Shown here piece by piece: positions 12,425 through 23,533 of a DNA stretch of 64,000 nucleotides. Below the pieces are notes generated by a model. That model worked only from the letters and a program-made list of their open reading frames with translations, was not told the DNA's origin and ran no database searches. The stretch spans positions 12,342,493 through 12,406,492 of the forward strand of contig CM119268.1 of assembly GCA_051294375.1 (NCBI GenBank). Direction: 5' to 3'. Positions within the stretch are counted from its first letter, which is position 1, and each line of letters opens with the position of its first letter. The translations under genes were made by a program, and so were the position numbers. Origin of the DNA: Paraspadella gotoi. Its lineage: Eukaryota > Chaetognatha.

Positions 12425-13380
12425 TGAGAGATGGAGAGAGAGAGTGGAGAGAGAGAGTTCAGCTTTTCCTTGATTTCCATCTGTTTACTTTAATCGTTTT
12501 TTCGGAAATTGGCAAATTCGGTAGGAATTTTTTTTAAACTAAGTAAAACGCTTAACAAAAACAATAAGAATATCAAGGAAATTTCGTTTTTTGCTGATTA
12601 TTATATTTTTTATTTTTTTGTTATTCAATTTTTTATTTATTTTTATTTCTTTAGTATAATTATTTTATCAATATTTAACGGGTTTCCTCCTCTTATTGTA
12701 CTGATTTTTATGGAGAGAAGACCAACTTTTTTAACTCGTCGATTTATTGTTACAATTTTTAAAAAAATAGCACAATATAAGCATTGCAAAATTAATTATC
12801 TAAGAATTGAAAAAGATATAACACAGAGAAATCACTTATCGGGGTGTTATAGTGAGTTTAATGATGCAGATTAGATTAGGGACCATTTTCGTTTGAAATA
12901 ATCGTTCTCAAATTACTCCCTGGAAAAGGGAAAGTAAGAGTCAGATACGTAATCCTCGGTCATCGCTTCTCCCTGTGGCAATGGCCACGTCGTTTCTTCT
13001 GAGCATTTGATTCATAAAAAATTATAATTAAGAGTAAAACGAATATGAGCGATAAAAATACAAAAATATGAGCGACGGATATGACGAGTGATCGTTGGTG
13101 ATAATTGACTAAAGAAGTGAGTAATGAAAAGAAAAGATATTATGAAAAAGAAAGGAGTAGAGAGATTATAGAGAGGAAAGGAAAAATATTAATAAATATC
13201 ATAAAGTTATGCTTTAAAAGATTAAATGATTTAGTGAAAGCATGAACCGTGTGAGTACAATTTACAGTTGCAGGTAATGCTTTCGTTCAAGAGTGAGAAG
13301 AGAGAAAAGATACTAAGTGTACCAAGGAGCGATATTAATACCAGGTGACCAGTCTCCACGGAGAGAGCGATAAGAATGGA
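10080..13380. other. Non-coding stretch with microsatellites
   Basis: No gene is seen. Notable contents: a T run at 10078-10093, T-rich stretches at 11380-11690 and 11930-12020, a GA-rich tract at 12155-12290 and a second at 12385-12458. Everything is mirrored in B and C with indel differences. Confidence 0.6.
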
Positions 13381-14144
13381 AGATAAAAAATCGGTGCGAG
13401 AGAGAAAAAGAGCGTCTGCCTGGAGGGGAGGAAAGAAAAAAAAATAAAAAAGGCGCGACAGAAAAAAAAGAAAGAAAAAATAAAAGGGAAAGAATCGATG
13501 GCAGGAAAAGATAACAAAGAGAAACGAGTCGCTCGTGCGGTTCCGTCGCTTCATTTTCTCAAATTGCTTTGGAAATACAGCATAGTGCGAAATGGCGAAT
13601 GGGAAATGGCGAATAGGAGAATTCCAGTAAGAGAGAGAGTGTCTGGGGGGGGGAAAGACCAGACGACGCTGTCAGCGCTTGGCAACGCATTCATTATCGG
13701 GTCTCCCTCGAGGCTTGCTTGTTTCTGTATTTTCTCTCTTTTGTATTTCTCCACCTCTCCTTTCTCCTTCTCTCTTCGCTCTCTCTCTCTCTCTCTCCTC
13801 TCTTGTATCCTTCTTTTTGCACTCTTTCCCAAACTACCTGCTTCCAGTGAATTCTTTTTTTTTTTATAAAAAAAATCTTCATTATGTGCAAATCTCGTTA
13901 AGTCGAAGTTATGCTCGTTTCTGTTTCGCTCTCAGCACGAAACGTTCCAGGTTCCTCTCTTATCGTCGTCGTCTTTTATTAAATCCGTTATCTTTCTTTT
14001 TTTTTTTTTGCGTCTGCTGAGGCTTTTTTTATTGCGCCATTTTATTTCAATTAGTGCCAAACTGGATTCAATTTTCAATTTGCTCTTCATAATTCTTTAA
14101 TTTTATCTCTAATATCTTGTGGATAAGGGCGCTGAAGAGTGCTA

Positions 14145-14265
14145 TCCGCAACTTTTTAAACCCTCTAGCAGCCATGGAAGGGGTCTGAGCTTGAACCAAG
14201 GTACGTGGGTTGGTCGATGAAGATGGCTTACTACTCAATGAGCCACCGGGTAACGCACTGAACGG
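14145..14265 (-). mobile_element. Degenerate tRNA-derived (SINE-like) element
   Basis: On the minus strand, TGGCTCATTGAG at 14245-14234 resembles the tRNA A box and GGTTCAAGCTC at 14197-14187 resembles the B box. They are 48 nt apart here, and about 41 and 47 nt apart in the B and C copies, close to normal tRNA geometry. Each box departs from consensus at about two positions, and no complete cloverleaf can be drawn, so a working tRNA gene is unlikely. Copies lie at about 30350-30440 (-) and 34065-34165 (+). A tRNA-derived SINE head is the best reading; no terminal repeats or target-site duplication were identified. Confidence 0.35.
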
Positions 14266-14339
14266 CGTTTCATGCTTATAGGCGGTGTGCAGCTTATGCA
14301 TGATTGCCCGACCTACGGATCTACCCTGATCTCTTACCA

Positions 14340-14470
14340 AATATTTTTAACCCTGATCCCTATCCTATCCTTTAAAACATTATACTGACCCTAAATCTAA
14401 TCTGTAACAATAACCGTCTCCTAATCTCCTAACGTCTAACGTTCTAACGTCTAAAGCCTAAGCGTCAAAG
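14340..14470. repeat. CTAA/CCTAA-rich degenerate repeat
   Basis: Irregular copies of CCTAA, CTAAC and CTAAT words separated by a few bases. It resembles the other CTAAGG-rich tract at 17155-17245. It is not the regular TTAGG pentamer array of insect telomeres. Confidence 0.4.
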
Positions 14471-14528
14471 CTGACTTATTTTCACTTACCTCAATCTTGG
14501 GCTCACCTTTCGTGCGAAAATCCCGGCC

Positions 14529-14554
14529 AATGTTTTTTTTTTTTTTTTTTTTTT
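14529..14554. repeat. Poly(T) run
   Basis: T homopolymer of roughly 25 bp. It is longer in B (30697-30722), and in C it is a run of about 30 A (33787-33817). Confidence 0.9.
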
Positions 14555-15093
14555 GCGAAATCAATTCGTTTCATGCAAATTTGATTTATTCTCGAATTCC
14601 GAAACCTACGCTAATCTATTTAATGTGGTTCGTAGTTAATAGTTTACGACGTTTCATGTCGAAGTCAAGACGACGTGAGTAAACACTTTGCCGTCTTTTT
14701 TTTTCTCTCTCTTATTAATATCTCGTTATCCTCTAAATGAACGAGACAAAATTGTAACTCGAGTAACTTTCGCACAATCTCCGCCCAAACGCCCCTGCAA
14801 AGATCCGAAACAAAACAGAATGTTTTCTAAATAAAAAATATGAGTAAACCGGTAATTTTCTATAAATTTTTAAACGTTCATGCAATTCGCTTGAGTCCCT
14901 GGTCTTATGTCTGAAAAGATGAGTAAATTTATTTTAAAGTTCTAACTACTTAAAGCATAGTGAAACAAGTAAATTAGCAACTTTTATATATATCGCTTTG
15001 TGTAAAGTTTATTAATACTATTTTTTCGCTTTCAGGCGTCGAACGAAGAATCGTTGATAAACGATAATTGCAGGTTTACTCTGCAGAGGCGGC

Positions 15094-15370
15094 GGCGGCG
15101 GCGGCCTGCGGCGGCTGGCGCGCGAGACTGGCATCGCTTACATTTCAAATAAATTTTCATGCGGTCTCCCATTCACGCGCCAAGGTTTCATCTTTCGGTT
15201 TTTTAATTCACTGGACTGTTCGTTTTAAGATTCCGCCGATTCATCACTCGGGCTCGACGGAGGCGTCTGGAAATACGGCGGCGGCCGGCGCGGCGACGGA
15301 GGCGGCGATCGCGGCCGACGCAGGCGGCAGCGGAGGCGCTGTGGCGGCTGACGGCTGGTTGCGATGCGCA
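15094..15370. repeat. (GGC)n-rich CpG-dense tract
   Basis: Several GGC/GCG triplet runs at 15094-15122 and 15258-15350. In B (31284-31326) the first run is a long uninterrupted GGC series, while A has only five or six units followed by different bases. In one frame from the AG at 15035 the sequence reads ASNEESLINDNCR and then Arg/Ala repeats to a TAA, but this is not convincing as a gene. Confidence 0.75.
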
Positions 15371-15539
15371 GCGATGTCGGTGGCTGTGCTGTAGAGGGGG
15401 GAAAAAGTGAACTTGATGCCAGCACCAGATTTCCTGATATAAAAAAAAAAAAATCCAGGACGGTACTATTTTTAAAAATACTAAATATCATAAATATTTA
15501 TTAAATCTTATCTCAATCCCCAGCAGACGATCTAGCAGT

Positions 15540-15625
15540 TATTGTATGATCCGCTCGACGGTCGGGCAGACTGACGACCGACGGAATTCGGGCAGATTGG
15601 ACGCCGCCGGTCGGGCTTCAGACTG
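15540..15625. repeat. Short tandem GACGGTCGGGCAGACT units
   Basis: Units like GACGGTCGGGCAGACTGAC occur two to three times in A. They are clearer in B (31738-31805), where CGACGGTCGGGCAGA appears three times about 30 bp apart. Confidence 0.7.
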
Positions 15626-16721
15626 ACGAGTGACGACGCCCGCCTTTCACAGCCGAGTTTGTCGGCTCGTCGATGGCTTTCAGGTGGTCTGATTCGTCGT
15701 CGACTATGAGTCGGTGTTGACAGCAGCTGTGTCTGGGCGACAGTCGAGTGTTCTAATGTCTTGGTCTGGTTCAGTTATACTTTGTCTTTTCGAACAAAGA
15801 ATAAGAAAAAAAAAATTTCTTTCTCATTCTTATCTCTCCTCTCTTTCTCTCTCTCTCCCTCTCTCCTCTCTTCCCTCTCTCTCCGCAAAAAGGAAAAACT
15901 AGGGATTAACCATAAACAGTGAAAAATGTTTTTATTTTACGGTCGGCGTCGTCTATTAACTCTTTGATGAGATGCATATCGAGACGACCACTTGGAGAAA
16001 TTGGATGCGACGTGTAGAGAGGGAGAGGGTGAGAGAGAGAGAGGAAGGAAGAGGTGAGGTTGGGGGAGGAAGATGACCGGTAAGGAGGGGAAGCAGCTGC
16101 AAGTCGGGAGCAGTGGAAAGCGAAGGGATAAAAGAAGATGGAGGAAGAAGGAAAATGAATCAGAATGAAAAAGAAAGAATATATATGACTGTAAATTAAT
16201 CAAAAATCACGCCAACAAAAAATAGATCAGAGAAAATATTTGTGATCTCTGCCGAGACAACAAAGCATTTGGTAAGATTAAATTATTGTAACTGTTGTTC
16301 CAATTTTTTTAAAAGCCATAGTTAGCAAAAAGTATTAGAAGGAAGAATCAGTCTATAAGATAAAGAAGTAGAAATTGAGGGATTAGGGGAAAACTAAGGA
16401 GGCAGAAACGAGTAAGGAGACCGGAGTCTTCTTTAAAAAAAACGAACGCCTTAGGATCCGCTGACAAAAAAAAAAGCTGCACAGTTGACTGAACAGTAAA
16501 GGAGAAAGCGGGCGAACAATGCCGAACACGACGTCAAATCGTATCATGACGATTTGTTCGTCCTTATATTTCTTCCCTTTTTTCCGGGGGACATAAAAAG
16601 AGGGCGGCCGCCTGGTCTCTAGTCTCCGTTTCTCTGGATCTTTCTTTCTCTCTCTTCTTTCTCCTTTTCTCTTGCTCTCTCTCTCTTTCTCCTCCTCTCT
16701 CCCCTCTCTCTCACCTTTCAG

Positions 16722-16763
16722 CCCCTGGAGTAATACAGAAACCGAGTGGGCCGCCAAACATCG
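16722..16763 (+). CDS. Candidate 42-nt internal exon, unknown protein
   Basis: A pyrimidine-rich acceptor ending CACCTTTCAG precedes this stretch and GTACGT follows it. One frame is open: 2 nt, 13 codons (PGVIQKPSGPPNI), then 1 nt. The peptide is of normal composition. The entry and exit phases equal those of the better supported exon at 60262-60405, so the two could be spliced directly, creating an Ala codon at the junction. The noisy copies at about 47722-47760 and 52768-52800 keep the core but not the frame. The exon is short, so chance cannot be excluded; no family is recognised. Confidence 0.3.
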
Positions 16764-17154
16764 GTACGTCGACGGTCATGCGTCTCGCTCTCTTGTCGAA
16801 CGCGCGCCCCTCGCGTTGCGTTCGTGCTGATTGCGGCGGCGGTCGCGCCGCGCTCGACAGCAGCATGCTGCCTAGCACGCGCGACGACGTCCCGACTAGA
16901 GATGACGACACTTTCAGGTTTACTTCTTGTTAGGTCGGTCAGTCGGCGTGTTTCATCAATATGGCATTTCATTAAATAGTTATTGCTAAAAAAGTCTATA
17001 AACCGCACCTTAATACTCTATTGTCCGGATTTTGGTAATCTAAATACTTGGATATAACATTCGTTTAGCTCTAAATCCTGTGAAATCATATTATACTCGA
17101 AAAAATCTTAAAACTCACCCGACTAACTCTAAATCCAAATATACTTTGTTGACG

Positions 17155-17245
17155 ACTTCGACGCCGTCGCTCTAAGGCTAAGGCTCTAAGGCTCCTTAAG
17201 GCTCTAGGCCTAAGGCTCAGGCGTCTAAGGGTCCTAAGGCTAAGG
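17155..17245. repeat. CTAAGG/CTCTAAGGCT short-period repeat
   Basis: About a dozen imperfect CTAAGG(CT) units. It recurs at 48143-48232 in block D and as a corrupted trace near 53600. The hexamer-like period is not a known telomere motif. Confidence 0.8.
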
Positions 17246-17437
17246 CTAAAGCGCGTTCCGCGCGACCAAATTCTTCTTCCTTTTTTATTAGTTTTTTTTT
17301 TTTTAAATCTGACGTCCGATAGTTTTGATGGGAGTATCCTTTAATTCATTATAATGCGGCTGCAGATGATCGGCCGGAGTGACGAATCTTTCCTTTTAAT
17401 GAGGATTTATAACTAAACAAATAGGGGGGTGGCTGGG

Positions 17438-17954
17438 GGTGATGGGGGTCGAGATTCAGCAGCCACAAAGACTCAATGCTACTCTTTTTTCTTACCCAAC
17501 TTTCTCGCTCCCAATTCTGCGTTTTGAATACTACGGGGTCGCCAGTCATCTAATGTCAAATATATGGTGTTTTTTTTTAAATTCCCGNNNNNNNNNNNNN
17601 NNNNNNNNNNNNNNNNNNNNNNNNNNNNNNNNNNNNNNNNNNNNNNNNNNNNNNNNNNNNNNNNNNNNNNNNNNNNNNNNNNNNNNNNNNNNNNNNNNNN
17701 NNNNNNNNNNNNNNNNNNNNNNNNNNNNNNNNNNNNNNNNNNNNNNNNNNNNNNNNNNNNNNNNNNNNNNNNNNNNNNNNNNNNNNNNNNNNNNNNNNNN
17801 NNNNNNNNNNNNNNNNNNNNNNNNNNNNNNNNNNNNNNNNNNNNNNNNNNNNNNNNNNNNNNNNNNNNNNNNNNNNNNNNNNNNNNNNNNNGCCGCAGCT
17901 GAGCTCGCCATTTTTCCCTTCAATCAGTTTTCTTAGTCTTCAAACATTTGTCTC

Positions 17955-17989
<35 letters not shown>
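17438..17989 (+). repeat. Extra fragment of block A (about A 5993-6510)
   Basis: 17455-17587 matches A 5995-6135 and 17892-17989 matches A 6412-6510, with 304 N between (17588-17891), close to the 277 bp expected from A. The left join is abrupt, after a G-rich string, inside otherwise unrelated sequence. Confidence 0.88.
17588..17891. other. Assembly gap (304 N)
   Basis: Bases unknown; by alignment with A the missing part corresponds to about A 6136-6411. Confidence 0.97.
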
Positions 17990-18014
17990 NNNNNNNNNNN
18001 NNNNNNNNNNNNNN
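17990..18014. other. Assembly gap of exactly 25 N at the start of block B
   Basis: Left of the gap is A-like sequence at about 6510; right of it is A-like sequence at 1672. The N run therefore marks a join between two non-adjacent parts of the same repeated segment. Confidence 0.97.
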
Positions 18015-18895
18015 CAATCTGGGCGACAAATGAAGGCGACCTATCTTGATGACGCCACCGACGACGACGGACGACGACGACGACGACATGCCTTCGGAAC
18101 TACGACGTTCAGAAACCGTAAATGTTATGTCGCAGCTTTGTATTGGTTCATCGCCTTCGAAAAGGACGAGGCTTTCGCATTAGTTCGACTTTTCTCTTCC
18201 AGCGATGGATTCTCGTTTGTCGCGAGGAGCGACATTAATATGAGGAGTTTTTTTTTGGTCGGTCGGTCGAGCTTATTATATTATATTTATTATTATTATA
18301 TTATTTATTTATATTTATATTATTATTATATTATTATTATTATATTATTATATTTATATTATATCCCTGCAAGCTTTCAATCAAGACTCTCTTCGCAGTC
18401 TTGTTTATTTCACTTCCCTATCGATGAAGTGGTATAAGGTTTCAAAAAATGTTTTCAATTGTATTGAAAATACCACTCCCTTAAGTATTAGTGTTATTGA
18501 TTATTTTTTTTTTTGTACCAATATGACAATTAATATTGAATTTATATTTTTCAGGTAAAAAAATGTTTCATTTAAAGCATATAATGATGATTCTGTCCTT
18601 AAAAGTTTCCTCACTCAAGTGATTAGAAAAGGGAACTTTTTTCTTTCCCACCTCTTTTACAAAAAAAAAGTAAGACCATAGCGCCAGAAAAAAATTTAGC
18701 GTTAGTTGATGAGCGCAATTGTTGCCATCGTCAGTATAGGAAGTTGTTATGGTGCCGACGGACGCCGCGCACGCCGCCGACGACGCCGCGCACGCCGCCG
18801 ACGACGCCGCCGAGTTCGAAGCCAGGCGCGGACGCCGCCATTAGCTGGGTGCGGAAGTCATTCTTTGTCGTTCGCACGAAGAACCCTCTCGCTTC

Positions 18896-18971
<76 letters not shown>

Positions 18972-18975
18972 TTTC

Positions 18976-19006
<31 letters not shown>

Positions 19007-19371
19007 CTCTCTTCTCTCTCTCTCCTCTCTCTCTCTCTTAGCTTTTTTCCTTTTGTTGTGTTCGTAATTTTCGTTTTGAATAAATGTGGTTTTCATGGAG
19101 AGGGGAGCCACCGGTGGGAATGGCGAGAAAAGAAGAGGAGGAGGAGGAGGAGGAGGCAGCTTTGGGTTTTCTTGTAAAACGAAGGTAAGTGGGAAGAATA
19201 GAAAATTCGGCGAATTCAATTGGGAAGTTTTAAAAATAGATAATTTATTTTTAAAATCCTTAACATTTTTCTTATATTAGGCAAAAAAGTTCATGTGATG
19301 AGTATGAGTAAGTTAGTGAAAAGAAAATGGGCGAGTTTATTTCCCTTTATTCTCAGTCTCATTGTCCCCGG

Positions 19372-19459
<88 letters not shown>

Positions 19460-21115
19460 TTAACGCTCCGGCTTTTCTCAATTGTTCCTTTGGTCTCTCT
19501 CCTTCCAGACTTGAGACTCGTGCGTTCTAAAGATTGATGTAAAACTGTTGAATGACACCAGTTAAGATCCTGTGGGCCACATTTACTTTTTTCTTCGATT
19601 TTTTTTTTATCGCTCACTCAGTCGCTTCACTTCTCTTTTTCTTTTTTCTTTTTCGCCAAGATCTGACTTTGTCCCACGATACCAATCTCAATTTCTTTTG
19701 TTTTTTTCCTTTCTTTTTTATTTAATGTTTTTTTTTATTACCCACTTTTATTGTTTCTTCTTTTTTTTTTCTTATTCGTCTTTTTTTTTTAACTTTCCCT
19801 TTTTTACCCCTATTCTTATTTATTCACTCTTTTTTCTTCTTTTCTCCTTCTTCTTTTCTTTTCTTTTTTTTTTTTTCTTCTTCTTTTTTTGACCCTCGCG
19901 TTTACTCATTCTACTCAGTCCTCAAAGCACATCTTGAGAAAAAGAAAAAAAAAAGAAATCACCAAGCAGTCAAGATTACGCCCATTTTTTATCTCATTTT
20001 ACGCGCCTACAGTTGAGGGAATCCTTTGAGCAAATTAATTTCCAGTTGAACATGCGACGTCCATGCTTTGAAATCATTTATCGCATTTCCGCGCGCCTTT
20101 ACTCCGCTACACGATTTAATTATAATTCCTTCCTTTTTCTCTCTCTCGAGTTTTTCTCCGCGTTTTAATTTCGCGCTAATGCGCTGATGTATTTCTACTT
20201 TGCTTCGCTTGTTTTATCTTGGCGTCGCTTGCTAATGATTCATTAGTTCACTTTTTTTTTTCGTTCGTTCCAAAGCACGCTATTTTTATATCTAGTTTGA
20301 TAAAACTTTGTTGGAATCGAATTTTAATGGATTTAGCGCATCTGTTTCCCTTTAGGTTTTCTCTGTTAGCACGAAATGATATCGAAATGATTGGCTTAAA
20401 AAAAAAATGTTTACCTGTCACGCAAAAAAAAAAAACAAAAAAAAAACTGATTAGTTGACTTAGTATTTACTTGTCTAAAACGACGAGTCTATTTGTATTG
20501 ATCTTTTTTTTTTCTCTCTCCTACCTCTTTCTCTCAAAATGACCTTTGCTCCGGTCGCAGCTGACGCAAACGCCGCCAAGGGTCGAAGAGAGAGATCCCC
20601 GCGGCGATCGTCGTTTTTGGCGCGGCGTCACTTGTGGCGGCGCCGCTTTTGCTTAACTTTCTCGCGCTAAAAAGAATTTAAAACGAACAAAACAAAGGCC
20701 GAGGAAACGAAACAGAATTTAAAAGAAAAAAAACTACCGAAAGTGAAAAAATAAAAAAAGAACAAACGACAAACGACAAACAAAAAGCAAAAAGCTAAGT
20801 TCTGCGAGAAAGAAAGGAATCGTGGAAACTAAGCAAAACAAAGACAAGAGGGGAAAAACAAAAAGAAGAGAGCGAGATAGACAAAAGGGAATAAAAATAG
20901 AGAAAGACAGAAGGAATGAGAGCCCGGAGAGCGAAGAAGAGGAGGAGGAAAGAGAATGAGGAGGAGGGGAGATTAAATCTGAGGATGCTGATGACATGCA
21001 ATAAAAATCCCGGGTAGGAATCTTTAAGCAAAGTTGCTTCCAATGACTAGAATGACAAAAGAAACACTAATGAAAGGGATGGGGTCCCGGAGACTGTTAG
21101 AAAAGAGACGGAGAC

Positions 21116-21188
<73 letters not shown>

Positions 21189-21952
21189 GACGAGAGAGAG
21201 AGAGAGAGAGAGAGAAAAGAAAGATTTAAAAGATTCTGAAAACAAAAGAGAGAGAAAAGGAGACAGAGTGTAATGTTTTTTTAAAGGAACATTCAGTCAG
21301 ACTGTAGACTAAGATAATCTTAAATTATTACCCCGTGAGCCAAATCGATGATAAAAGAAAAAGTAATTATACGTAAATATATATTAAATATATATTATTT
21401 TTAACAAATATAAATACAAATACGCCGACAATTTGGCGATTTTACCATCTTTGTGAAAAAAAATATATTTGAAGTTTGTTAATGATAAGTAATAAAATTT
21501 ATACAGAAAAATACGTCCAAGAAGTGATTTATCATTTTAAAAAAATCTGAGTAAGGTCTCTCTCAAGTAGTATAGCACTGGTTTCTTCGCATCATCGGAT
21601 TTGGCTGAGGTGAGTGAGACTGTTGGGGGCTGGGTTTTGACGAGATGAATGAACTCGTCTTCGATGTATCGCTTTCAAAGCGACAGCTGATCCATCTAAT
21701 AGGTAAAGAGCTTATATCGGTCACTTTTCGTTTTTATATAAAATAAAAATTTAATGTCAAACAAATTGTACTAGCTAGAATGATAGGAAAAATTAATATT
21801 TCCTTTATTATTGACATAAAAAAGACATTATCATTTTATGGTATTTGCTCATAAAGTTTTTTAGGGTTTAGTAATGAACTTACCAACTTTATCTAGTTAT
21901 TGGTCCTTCTCTTTTAGCTTACTCGTAATTTATTGTGCGCACTTTTTTCTAA

Positions 21953-22014
<62 letters not shown>

Positions 22015-22821
22015 CTCTTCCCATCTCTTCCAGCGCTAAGCAATTTTTTGATGAATTGCAGGATCATCCCGCAAAACTCGAGCCCCTTCGATCTCCGTCT
22101 CCGCATTTTTTCCTCCACTTACCCCATCAACTTTCCCCATCAAATTTTTTTCCCCGATCTGCCATCAGCCCATTCCTGATCCCCATCTACCCAGTATCTT
22201 CTTTTCTATTTTCTCTGTTGTTTTTTCATATTTCTTTTGAGAAGTCTTTTCTCTTTTTTCCTACTCTTCATTCTCGTCATCCCAATCATTCTTTTCAACC
22301 CATCACCATCCGTTGTCACACCATCACTATTTTTAGCCACATCAACCTTTCAGCAGCCACAAAGACTCAATTGCTACTCTTTTTTCTTATCCCAACTTTC
22401 TCGCTCCCAATTCTGCTTTTTGAATACTACAGGGTTGCCAGTAATCTAATGTCAAATATATGGTGGTTTTTTTTTAAATTCCCAGCACGTACAGCTCATT
22501 TTCGTTTTGAAGTATGATTATATAATATATAATATTATATTTGGTTGTACCAATTTCATATATTGTGTTTTAATGAATTTGTATTGATGTTGAAGCAGTA
22601 TTCGTAAAATATAATTTTACGAATTAAACATCAAATTTAATTTATTCGTATCTATTCTCGCCCAAACCCCAATCACTAAAATAGCACCACGACCCTTCTG
22701 GATTCAACTCCCCCTTCTGAGGGAAAAACTCCTTCCTCCAACTGGGAAGTCGCAATCGCCGCAGCTGAGCTCGCCATTTTTTCCCTTCAATCAGTTTTCT
22801 TAGTCTTCAAACATTTGTCTC

Positions 22822-22914
<93 letters not shown>

Positions 22915-23489
22915 TCTCTCTTACTTATCATCACTCACTTCTCAATCCCTCATTACTCATTTAGCTTCTACTCATTTTTTTTCGTCACCATGGTCCCATT
23001 TAAAATCCTCCTCCCTCTCTCTCTCTCTCCTTCTCTTTTTTATCTTCTCAAAACCGATTCTTCACTCTCTCTCCATCAGAGCGGATGTCTTTTTTGAAAA
23101 TCTTTCTTAATGTTGTTTCGAAATATGTTTTGTTCTCTTTCCGATTCGACGATAGAATCTCAAAAACAACGAATAGCGACGAGGAATCCGTAATCCGGTG
23201 CTCAAGTCGTTTCAAAGAATTTTATCGTCGTCGTCGTCGTCGTCGTTGTACTACTGCTCCACCACATCTCACTTACCTTTTTTGTTTTATTAATTATTTT
23301 CCTTGTCCTTTATCAATAATACTAACGTCCTCGGGAATTTAAAAAAGAAATACTATGAATTTTCGCCTATTTTTTTTAAGCTTAGAAAGAAAACCTTAAA
23401 CTTTAAAGCTACAAGGGGAAAAAAATATTAATCACGAGAATTCCGTGGGAAACCTTGAGTCGAGCTCTAACATTCCGGGTTAAAGACTC

Positions 23490-23533
<44 letters not shown>

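Larger units (their letters stand above)
16041..17437 (+). other. Continuation of block A, repeated once more as block D
   Basis: Block B stops and block C turns back at the left edge of this segment, so it is absent from both. It recurs directly at 47030-48370 and, corrupted, at 51100-53930. It holds CT tracts (16640-16712), a CpG-dense region (16740-16890), the candidate exon at 16722 and a CTAAGG tract (17155-17245). Confidence 0.85.

Noticed and set aside
14340-14470. Interstitial telomere array
   Set aside because: The CCTAA words are irregularly spaced and mixed with other pentamers and hexamers; no run of consecutive TTAGG units exists.
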